A DNA stretch of 8,834 bases, taken from the NCBI GenBank assembly GCA_021129695.1, contig JAJOKU010000093.1, positions 1 to 8,834 on the forward strand. Reading direction: 5' to 3'. This DNA comes from a candidate division NPL-UPA2 bacterium. GTDB lineage: Bacteria > NPL-UPA2 > JAGMAN01. Positions 1 to 5,700 of the stretch are shown piece after piece. The notes under the pieces were generated by a model, which saw only the letters and a program-made list of their open reading frames with translations, was not told the origin of the DNA and ran no database searches. The translations under genes and the position numbers were made by a program. The number at the start of each line of letters is the position of its first letter. The first letter of the stretch is position 1.

Positions 1-15
1 TCATACTTCACCTCT
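1..15 (-). promoter_or_regulatory. RBS and start codon of next gene (probably acetolactate synthase small subunit)
   Basis: On the minus strand, directly after the ilvB stop codon, there is a strong Shine-Dalgarno sequence (AGAGGTGA, 15 to 8) followed by an ATG at 4..2 and then the window edge. The ATG lies 11 nt after the ilvB stop, which implies translation from the same transcript. The gene that most often follows ilvB in bacteria is ilvN/ilvH, the regulatory small subunit; that identity is inferred from context only, because no coding sequence beyond the start codon is visible. Confidence 0.5.
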
Positions 16-1686
16 TTAAGCCATGCCGCTGATCATCTGATTGACAGCCTTCCCGGCTGGAACCATGGGGAAGACATTCTCCTCGGGCCTTATGTGAAAG
101 TCTATAACCACGGGCTTCTTAAGGGAGAGCGCCTTATTTATAGCTGGTCTAACTTTCTCTTTCTTCTGTACCCGAATGCCAACCGCTCCGTAGGCTTCCG
201 CCACCTTAACGAAATCTGGCCCCCCGGCTAAGCTGGTATGAGAATATCGCTTCTTATAGAAGAGCTCCTGCCACTGGCGAACCATTCCTAAGTAGCCATT
301 ATTGAGAATAGCTACTTTAACAGGAATCTTATTTATAACGGCAGTAGCCAGTTCCTGAATGTTCATCTGGAAACTACCGTCCCCGGCAATGTCAAAGACA
401 ATGCTCTCCGGGCAGCCAATCTGGGCTCCAATGGCTGCCGGGAACCCGTAGCCCATTGTCCCCAGGCCACCAGAAGAGATGAGAGTGCGGGGCTTGGTAT
501 ACTGATAAAATTGGGATGCCCACATCTGGTTCTGCCCCACCTCGGTGCAGATGATGGCCTCGCCCTTAGTAGCTTTATAAATCTCCTCCACGATGAACTG
601 AGGTTTAAGTTCTCCATTGTCTTCGTAGGTAAGAGGGAATTTGCGCTTCCATTCTCTTATCTTCTTGTGCCAGGCTGTATATTCACCCTTCCTCACTAAT
701 TTATTCAGTTCCCTGAGCACATTCCGGACATCCCCGACAATGGGAATGTCCACCTGAACATTCTTGCTGATGGAGGAAGGGTCTATGTCAATGTGAATGA
801 TTTTAGCATGGGGAGCAAACTCATCTAATTTTCCAGTAACCCGGTCATCGAACCGGGCTCCAATGGCAATAATTAAGTCTGATTCCATAATAGCATAATT
901 AGCATAGTGCGTCCCGTGCATCCCTAACATTCCCAGTGAGAGGGAATCAGTCTCCGGGAATCCTCCCAGGCCAAGTAGCGTGGTGGCCACCGGGATATTG
1001 GCTTTCCTGGCTAACTCCGTTAATTCCCTGGCTGCCCCTGAGATGATGACTCCACCACCGCTGTAGATTATTGGCTTTTTAGCCTGACCTAAAGCTTCGG
1101 CGGCTCTCTTTATCTGCTGGGGATGCCCAGAATAGGTTGGCTTATAGGTTCTCATCTCTACATTTTTCGGATATTTATATTCAGTCTCAGCAATCTGGAC
1201 ATCTTTGGGAATATCAATGAGCACCGGTCCTGGCCGTCCGGTTCGGGCAATATGGAAAGCTTCCTTCATAATGCGGGCTAGTTCCTTAACATCCTTGACT
1301 AAATAATTATGTTTTGTTATCGGACGGGTTATTCCGGTAACATCAGCTTCCTGGAAAGCGTCATTCCCGATCATGGTGGTAAAGACCTGTCCGGTAATGG
1401 CCACTATGGGCACTGAATCCATATTGGCGGTAGCAATTCCAGTGACTAAGTTGGTGGCTCCTGGACCGGAGGTGGCCATGCAGACTCCCACCTTCCCAGT
1501 AGCCCGGGCATAGCCATCGGCCATATGGGCCGCTCCTTGCTCATGGCGAGTGAGGATAAACCGAAGCGGTGCATCATATAGCACATCGAACACTGGAAGT
1601 ATAGCTCCTCCCAGGATACCAAAGGCAGTATCCACTCCCTCCTTTAACAAAGCATCAATTACAATCTCCGCTCCCGTCTTCTTCAT
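16..1686 (-). CDS. ilvB: Acetolactate (acetohydroxyacid) synthase, large catalytic subunit
   Basis: A ThDP-, FAD- and Mg-dependent enzyme that condenses two pyruvates to acetolactate, or pyruvate with 2-ketobutyrate, the first common step of branched-chain amino acid synthesis. The 556-residue length is normal. The N-terminal ThDP domain carries the catalytic Glu49 in [15 protein letters not shown]. The central FAD-type domain includes [11 protein letters not shown] (276-286). The C-terminal ThDP-binding motif runs from GDGSFQ (435-440) to [12 protein letters not shown] (461-472); Trp472 is the residue that gives true acetohydroxyacid synthases their ketobutyrate preference. The [14 protein letters not shown] start fits the family, and GGAGG lies 15 nt upstream, an unusually long spacing. 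The gene has its own near-consensus promoter and is followed within 11 nt by another start codon. Two conserved sites differ: FGILGG (22-27) replaces the usual FGYPGG or FGIPGG, and Phe102 replaces the common Pro or Ser in AITGQVP. Function is otherwise well supported. Confidence 0.96.
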   Translation of the reverse strand: MKKTGAEIVIDALLKEGVDTAFGILGGAILPVFDVLYDAPLRFILTRHEQGAAHMADGYARATGKVGVCMATSGPGATNLVTGIATANMDSVPIVAITGQVFTTMIGNDAFQEADVTGITRPITKHNYLVKDVKELARIMKEAFHIARTGRPGPVLIDIPKDVQIAETEYKYPKNVEMRTYKPTYSGHPQQIKRAAEALGQAKKPIIYSGGGVIISGAARELTELARKANIPVATTLLGLGGFPETDSLSLGMLGMHGTHYANYAIMESDLIIAIGARFDDRVTGKLDEFAPHAKIIHIDIDPSSISKNVQVDIPIVGDVRNVLRELNKLVRKGEYTAWHKKIREWKRKFPLTYEDNGELKPQFIVEEIYKATKGEAIICTEVGQNQMWASQFYQYTKPRTLISSGGLGTMGYGFPAAIGAQIGCPESIVFDIAGDGSFQMNIQELATAVINKIPVKVAILNNGYLGMVRQWQELFYKKRYSHTSLAGGPDFVKVAEAYGAVGIRVQKKEKVRPAINKALSLKKPVVIDFHIRPEENVFPMVPAGKAVNQMISGMA

Positions 1687-1689
1687 GAT

Positions 1690-1706
1690 GGAAAAATTTT
1701 TCCTCC
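1690..1706 (-). promoter_or_regulatory. ilvB Shine-Dalgarno overlapping a perfect 14-bp palindrome
   Basis: The minus strand reads GGAGG (1706-1702), then the palindrome GGAAAAATTTTTCC (1703-1690), then three bases and the ilvB ATG. The SD-to-ATG spacing of 15 nt is long. Folding of the palindrome (GGAAA/TTTCC around an AATT loop) would pull the SD towards the start but also cover its last two bases. The palindrome could instead be a DNA operator just downstream of the predicted transcription start. The sequence is certain; any role is inference. Confidence 0.5.
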
Positions 1707-1716
1707 AGTCTCCATG

Positions 1717-1745
1717 ATTGTATATCGCTCGGTGGCTTATGTCAA
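1717..1745 (-). promoter_or_regulatory. Near-consensus sigma-70 promoter for ilvB
   Basis: On the minus strand a perfect -35 box TTGACA (1745-1740) is followed by a 17-nt spacer and a -10 box TACAAT (1722-1717), five of six matches to TATAAT with optimal spacing. Transcription should begin near 1709-1711, leaving a leader of only about 25 nt before the ilvB ATG. That is too short for a T-box, leader-peptide attenuator or riboswitch, so any control would act at initiation or at the palindrome downstream. The site lies in the 81-nt gap between the upstream gene cluster and ilvB, so it separates the ilv genes into their own unit. Confidence 0.8.
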
Positions 1746-1752
1746 ACTTTTT

Positions 1753-1767
1753 GTCCGCTACGCGGAC
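1753..1767. repeat. Perfect 6-bp inverted repeat with 3-nt loop, directly after a stop codon
   Basis: The plus strand reads GTCCGC-TAC-GCGGAC. On the transcribed minus strand it begins at the base after the TAA of the small membrane protein gene. It can form a GC-rich hairpin, but the next minus-strand bases are AAAAAGTTTG rather than a U-tract, so it is not a canonical intrinsic terminator for the upstream cluster. It may stabilise the 3' end of that transcript or be a copy of a short palindromic repeat. The ilvB -35 box starts 7 nt further on. Confidence 0.55.
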
Positions 1768-2031
1768 TTACTTCTTCTGACCCAGTCTCCCCAGTATGGC
1801 CAGTGCCAGTATGGAGATTGCAAAAAGGAGAACTACGGCTGTTACCAGCAGGTAGGTGTTGACCAAGGGCAGGTGTTCGAAGGAGACAACCCTGGGAATC
1901 TCACCCCTCAGGTTGAGTCTTCGAATGCAGTAGCCTGCCTTGACAAAGAAAGTGAGGGCTAGGAGAAATAGAAAACCAGCTACTCCCTTGGACACTATGG
2001 AGACCAGATTTGCACCCTTACCCTTTGCCAT
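1768..2031 (-). CDS. Small two-helix membrane protein of unknown function
   Basis: An 87-residue protein that I do not recognise. It has two clear hydrophobic segments, about residues 11-32 (including VAGFLFLLALTFFVKAGY) and 57-81 (including YLLVTAVVLLFAISILALAI), joined by a loop of about 24 residues with several Arg and Glu. Lys near both ends (MAKGKG and GQKK) suggests a helical hairpin with both termini in the cytoplasm. Its ATG overlaps the ispG stop codon by one base (TGATG), so translation is probably coupled; an AAGGA lies 11 nt upstream. The overlap, the membrane-like composition and the fact that it fills the space to the ilvB promoter support a real gene. The chance that it is a spurious reading frame is small but not zero. 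No function should be assigned. Confidence 0.72.
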   Translation of the reverse strand: MAKGKGANLVSIVSKGVAGFLFLLALTFFVKAGYCIRRLNLRGEIPRVVSFEHLPLVNTYLLVTAVVLLFAISILALAILGRLGQKK

Positions 2032-3182
2032 CAGCCTATAGTCCTTATCTCCTGGAGGAGAGCTTTCACCAGGGTCTTCTCCTTGATCCTCCTCAACACT
2101 TTCCCTTTCTTGAATAGAATTCCGAATCCTTTCCCTCCGGCAATTCCGATATCTGCCTCTCTCGCCTCTCCTGGGCCGTTAACGGCACAACCCATGACAG
2201 CAATTCTGATTGGTTTTGGTCTAAGAGCTAAAGACCTAACTGTATTTTCCACCTGTTTGACAATCTTGACTAAATTAATCTGGCAGCGGCCACAGGTAGG
2301 GCAGGAGATGATAGTTGGCCCGCGTTTACGAAGGCCGAGCGATTTCAATATCTCATATCCAGCTTTAACTTCCTCCTTTGGATTACCAGTCAAAGACACT
2401 CGGATGGTATCTCCAATTCCTTCCCAGAGCAGAATTCCTAAGCCAACGGCGGAGCGAATGGAGCCAGTTTGAGGAGGACCAGCCGCTGTTATCCCCAGAT
2501 GGAAAGGATAACGGCACCGCTTAGCCATCAGCCGATAGGCTTCTATGGTGGCGGGAACCTCAGATGCCTTTAAGGAAATTATTATGTCATGAAAATCTAA
2601 ATCCTCAAATAGCCTGATGTAGTCGCAGGCGCTCTCGACCATGGCTCTTGCTAAGCTATATCCCCTCACTCCTTCACTTCCCTCAGGACAAGCTTTAATC
2701 ATCTCCCTACCCCAAAGGGCACAGGCAGAGGAGAGAGGGGAAGGTGACTGGGTAACTCGTGACTGGTAAGTGGGTGGAAGGGAGCCAGAATTCACCCCAA
2801 TTCTTATCGCTATCTTTCTCTCTTTTGCTGCCTTAACCACCGTCTTTATCTTCCTCTTGTCTCTGATATTGCCCGGGTTAAGACGCAGTCCGTCCACTTC
2901 CTCTTCAATGGCCGCAAGAGCGAGGCGGTAATCAAAATGGATATCAGCTATGAGGGGAATGTTAATCTGAGATTTAATCTTTCCCAGGCAGGCGGCAGCT
3001 TCCCTATCAGGGACAGCTACCCGGATAATCTCACAGTTAGCTTTCTCCAAGGACCTTATCTGGCGTATGGTAGCTTTCACATCCTGGGTATCGGTCTTGG
3101 TCATGGACTGGACCGAAATGGGGGCGTTGCCTCCAACAGTGACCCTGCCAATCTTCACAATCCTTGTCTTGCGACGTTTCAT
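2031..3182 (-). CDS. ispG: 4-hydroxy-3-methylbut-2-en-1-yl diphosphate synthase (HMBPP synthase), with unusual insert
   Basis: An Fe-S enzyme of the MEP pathway that reductively converts MEcPP to HMBPP and needs two electrons from ferredoxin or flavodoxin. Visible family blocks are VQSMTKTDT (24-32), IADIHFDYRLAL (78-89), GLRLNPGNI (98-106), RIGVNSGSL (127-135), SLKAS (203-207) and LLWEGIGDTIRVSLTGNP (251-268). The cluster ligands are Cys294 and Cys297 (SCPTC), Cys332 (MGCAVNGPGEA) and Glu339. The ATG at 3182 gives the typical MKRRKTR start, with a weak GTGAG 10 nt upstream; a GTG at 3197 overlapping the rseP stop is the alternative and would add five residues. Two oddities stand out. About 30 extra residues lie between GVNSGSL and AMVESA. 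The TEAG motif reads TAAG, with Ala233 replacing a conserved Glu. The protein has 383 residues, or about 350 without the insert, a normal bacterial length. Identity is firm; full activity is less certain. Confidence 0.95.
   Translation of the reverse strand: MKRRKTRIVKIGRVTVGGNAPISVQSMTKTDTQDVKATIRQIRSLEKANCEIIRVAVPDREAAACLGKIKSQINIPLIADIHFDYRLALAAIEEEVDGLRLNPGNIRDKRKIKTVVKAAKERKIAIRIGVNSGSLPPTYQSRVTQSPSPLSSACALWGREMIKACPEGSEGVRGYSLARAMVESACDYIRLFEDLDFHDIIISLKASEVPATIEAYRLMAKRCRYPFHLGITAAGPPQTGSIRSAVGLGILLWEGIGDTIRVSLTGNPKEEVKAGYEILKSLGLRKRGPTIISCPTCGRCQINLVKIVKQVENTVRSLALRPKPIRIAVMGCAVNGPGEAREADIGIAGGKGFGILFKKGKVLRRIKEKTLVKALLQEIRTIG
2646..2777 (-). repeat. Repeat-derived in-frame insert within ispG
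   Basis: IspG residues 136-179 replace a loop that is about 14 residues long in ordinary family members. The segment contains a near-tandem pair, TTACCAGTCACGAG (2769-2756) and TTACCCAGTCACC (2755-2743). Further on, at 2694-2660, it has GCTTGTCCTGAGGGAAGTG followed by AAGGAGTGAGGGG, translated as ACPEGSEGVRG. I recall this closely resembling a short interspersed element common in environmental bacterial genomes (GCTTGTCCTGAGCGAAGTCG and relatives, read as CPERSRR or CPEGSEG peptides). AAGCT occurs at both edges of that element (2653-2657 and 2690-2694), which might be a duplication or chance. No stop codon is present and the frame is kept. The repeat identity is from memory. Confidence 0.65.
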
Positions 3183-3196
3183 GGTTGAGAAACTCA

Positions 3197-4516
3197 CTAT
3201 CTTTTAAGCAGTTCTCCTGCCCAGCGGAGGATATCATTGTAGGTTACTAAGACCAGCAGGGTGATGAGGAAGGCAATACCTATCTTCTGAATAGCGACCA
3301 GCTTCTTCTCGCTTAGGGGTTTCCGGCGGATGGCCTCTATAGAAAACAGCACAATGTGGCCGCCATCCACTATAGGAATGGGAAAGAGGTTGATAATACC
3401 GAAGTTGATGTTGATTAACGCGAGCAGTAAAAGTAGAGGGATAATGCCAGCCTGGGCAACCTGACCGGATATCTGTATGATTCCGATCGGCCCGGCAATG
3501 TTCTTTGGGGAGATTTGCCCGCGGATAAGTAGTTTTAGAAACCTAAACAGCATGCATATATCTTCCTTGGCTCTAATAAGACTTTTTCCGAATGACTGCA
3601 CAAGGCCGTATCTGCGAATTTCAAACTTAGTGCCGGGGGTCACTCCAATCACTGCAAATCCCAACTGCTTGTCAAGAACCGGGGTAACCTTAACTTTAAA
3701 GTGCTCACTGTCTCTCTTCACAAGGAGCTCGATCTTCTCCCCTGACTTCCCCTGTATTATCTTGCTCATCTCATCCCAACTGTTTATCTCCCTGCCATCT
3801 ATAGCTAAGATTTTGTCTCCGGAGCGCAAACCTGCTGCCTCTGCCGGATAGCCTGAGCGGACCTGGCCAAGTATTGCCAACTGGCTGGGCAGTATGTCGT
3901 CGATGATAGGAAGACCTCCTTCATCCCTCTCCGGATTGACCAGGGTAGTTATCCGATCACCTCCTCTGTTTAGTTCCAACTCAAGTGGTCTATTAGGATT
4001 AAGGACAATGATTTTGAAGAAGTCGCGCCACGTTTCAACCGCCTTCCCTTCTAATGCCGTGATCCTGTCCCCCCTCTGTAAACCGGCCCGGGCCCAGGGA
4101 GAACCCTCCTTTACCTCAGCGATACGAAGACCGTCGGGTGTGACCGGCTCAGGCACTCCGATTCTAAAGACGGCTGTATAGACGATAACTGCCAGTAAAA
4201 GATTCATAAGTGGGCCGGCCAAGATGACCAGGTTGCGCATGCCCGGTGATTTGGAGAGGAATTCTCTGCCTGTAATCTCAGCTTTTCTCTCTTCGCCCAT
4301 TTCATCGCCTGCCATCTTCACATATCCACCGAAGAAGAACAGCAAGCATATGCAATATTCGGTTTGTCCTCTCTTGATACCAACGAGTTTCGGCCCGAAA
4401 CCGAGAGAGAACTTCTCTACGTCAATCCCTGCTCTCCTGGCGGCCAGAAAATGGCCTAATTCGTGTACCAGTATGGAAATACCAAAGACGAAGATGGGGG
4501 CAATCCAGATTAACAT
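3197..4516 (-). CDS. rseP: RIP metalloprotease RseP (site-2 protease family)
   Basis: A polytopic inner-membrane zinc protease that cleaves transmembrane substrates such as anti-sigma factors or remnant signal peptides. The zinc ligands are the HELGH motif (His18, Glu19, His22) in the first membrane segment and Asp384 in NLFPIPIVDGGH (376-387) in a late one. Two PDZ domains lie in between, at about residues 125-195 and 210-285, followed by the AGPIGI motif (341-346). Membrane segments are at about 4-24, 95-117, 360-382 and 410-428. The 439-residue length is normal. The ATG overlaps the end of dxr by 7 nt, and GAGGG (4530-4526) lies 9 nt upstream, so translation is coupled. One oddity: the stretch before GGYVKMAG is YCICLLFFF, where the family usually has YR and a Pro two residues before GG. 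Catalytic residues are intact. Confidence 0.95.
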   Translation of the reverse strand: MLIWIAPIFVFGISILVHELGHFLAARRAGIDVEKFSLGFGPKLVGIKRGQTEYCICLLFFFGGYVKMAGDEMGEERKAEITGREFLSKSPGMRNLVILAGPLMNLLLAVIVYTAVFRIGVPEPVTPDGLRIAEVKEGSPWARAGLQRGDRITALEGKAVETWRDFFKIIVLNPNRPLELELNRGGDRITTLVNPERDEGGLPIIDDILPSQLAILGQVRSGYPAEAAGLRSGDKILAIDGREINSWDEMSKIIQGKSGEKIELLVKRDSEHFKVKVTPVLDKQLGFAVIGVTPGTKFEIRRYGLVQSFGKSLIRAKEDICMLFRFLKLLIRGQISPKNIAGPIGIIQISGQVAQAGIIPLLLLLALININFGIINLFPIPIVDGGHIVLFSIEAIRRKPLSEKKLVAIQKIGIAFLITLLVLVTYNDILRWAGELLKR

Positions 4517-5664
4517 TTTCTCAATCCCTCTTTTGCTCGCTCTCGAGCCCAGGTGTCTGCTCCCTTGATGTCATTTAGATCGGGCTTGCGGATTATGGAG
4601 TGTTCGGCCATGACCCTCCTTGATACCTCTGCGATATCCAGGAACCCTATCTTGCCATTTAAAAAGGCTTCTACTGCCACCTCGTTTGCCGCATTGAGGA
4701 CGGCTGGCATCGTCCCTCCCACCTTACCTGCCTCATAGGCATATTTCAGGCAGGGGAATTTCCCTAAATCAGGCTTCTTGAATTCCAAAGGAGAGTTTTC
4801 AGTTAGGTCGAGGGGAGGGAGCTTATTCGCAGTTCTCTCCGGATAGGTAAGAGCATGCTGGATGGGCACCCTCATATCGGTTATGCCCAGGATAGCCATG
4901 ACAGAGCCGTCAACAAATTCCACCAGAGAATGGACCTTGGCCTGAGGATGAATCACTACTTCGATTTGGGAGATATCTATGTCAAAGAAGTTATGAGCTT
5001 CAATGACTTCCAATCCCTTGTTCATCAAAGTAGCTGAATCAATGGTGACCTTGCGACCCATTTTCCAGGTGGGATGCCGTAGAGCCTGAGCTGGAGTGAT
5101 CGACTTTAAATTGCTCTCACTGAAATTATAGAATGGACCGCCGGAGGCAGTGAGGAGCAGTCTTCTCACCTTTCTCCTTTCTTCTCCCCTTAAACACTGG
5201 AAGATAGCATTTGGCTCACTGTCAACCGGCAGAATTTCCACCCCGCTCTTCTTTGCTTCCTCCATGAGGAGCCTGCCTGCCATAACCACGCCCTCCTTGC
5301 TGGCCAGGGCTATTGTCTTACCTGAGCGGATGGCTTCTAAGGTAGGAGTGAGGGATGCGCTTCCGACGATAGCCATTACCACCAGGTCTGCGCCGTGGTG
5401 CTTAGCTACTTCCACGATACCCTCTTCGCCTGATAGGACTCTTACCTCTTTTTGCCCAACCCGACGACGAAGTTCACCTGCCGCCGGAGCCTCGGCCATG
5501 GCAACTACTTCTGGATGATATCTCTCTATTTGCTGGTGGATAAGTTCTACTTCGTCCTTCCCAGTCAATCCTACTACCTGCAACCTGTCGGGCAATGTAG
5601 CGATTACCTCAAGCGTCTGCGTCCCGACGGAACCGGTAGACCCAAGAATGGATATTCTCTTCAA
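4510..5664 (-). CDS. dxr: 1-deoxy-D-xylulose 5-phosphate reductoisomerase
   Basis: It converts DXP to MEP with NADPH, the first committed step of the MEP isoprenoid pathway. The NADPH-binding GSTGSVGTQTLEV (8-20) is at the N-terminus. Metal ligands are Asp148 and Glu150 (LPVDSE) and Glu219 (NKGLEVIEAH). The substrate-binding TASGGPF (172-178), RHPTWKMG (196-203) and DSATLMNKG (209-217) blocks are all present. The protein has 384 residues, close to normal. The start is TTG at 5664, chosen because AGGAG (5678-5674) lies 9 nt upstream and the residues that follow match the family N-terminus. The gene begins 36 nt after cdsA and overlaps rseP. Two conserved positions differ: the usual ALANKE is ALASKE (Ser122), and the usual DSEHNAIFQ is DSEPNAIFQ (Pro151 for His). 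The overall identity is secure. Confidence 0.95.
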   Translation of the reverse strand: MKRISILGSTGSVGTQTLEVIATLPDRLQVVGLTGKDEVELIHQQIERYHPEVVAMAEAPAAGELRRRVGQKEVRVLSGEEGIVEVAKHHGADLVVMAIVGSASLTPTLEAIRSGKTIALASKEGVVMAGRLLMEEAKKSGVEILPVDSEPNAIFQCLRGEERRKVRRLLLTASGGPFYNFSESNLKSITPAQALRHPTWKMGRKVTIDSATLMNKGLEVIEAHNFFDIDISQIEVVIHPQAKVHSLVEFVDGSVMAILGITDMRVPIQHALTYPERTANKLPPLDLTENSPLEFKKPDLGKFPCLKYAYEAGKVGGTMPAVLNAANEVAVEAFLNGKIGFLDIAEVSRRVMAEHSIIRKPDLNDIKGADTWARERAKEGLRKC

Positions 5665-5673
5665 CTCTTTTCA

Positions 5674-5678
5674 CTCCT
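5674..5678 (-). promoter_or_regulatory. Shine-Dalgarno that fixes the dxr TTG start
   Basis: AGGAG on the minus strand lies 9 nt before a TTG that opens the family-typical KRISILGSTGS sequence. No ATG or GTG in the correct frame lies between the site and the conserved NADPH motif, so a TTG start is the best choice. Confidence 0.7.
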
Positions 5679-5700
5679 AAGAATTTACGGCTAAAATTGG

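Noticed and set aside
1753..1767. Rho-independent terminator for the upstream cluster
   Set aside because: The hairpin is followed by A residues on the transcribed strand, not a U-tract, so it was listed as an inverted repeat instead.
1714..1962. Plus-strand open frame across the ilvB promoter and the small membrane protein gene
   Set aside because: It is antisense to a membrane-protein gene, has no recognisable motif, and covers a promoter and hairpin; best explained as a shadow frame.
2083..2472. Plus-strand open frame of 129 codons opposite ispG
   Set aside because: Lies fully within conserved ispG coding sequence; no independent support.
2646..2777. IspG split by a frameshift or intron
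   Set aside because: The frame is open throughout and conserved blocks resume in the same frame on both sides, so an in-frame insert is the simpler reading; no intron signals were seen.
3183..3197. ispG start at GTG 3197 overlapping the rseP stop
   Set aside because: Possible by coupling, but the ATG at 3182 gives the standard MKRRKTR terminus; kept only as an alternative.
3477..3851. Plus-strand open frame of 124 codons opposite rseP
   Set aside because: Composition is that expected from the antisense of the PDZ and membrane regions of rseP; no SD or family motif was seen.
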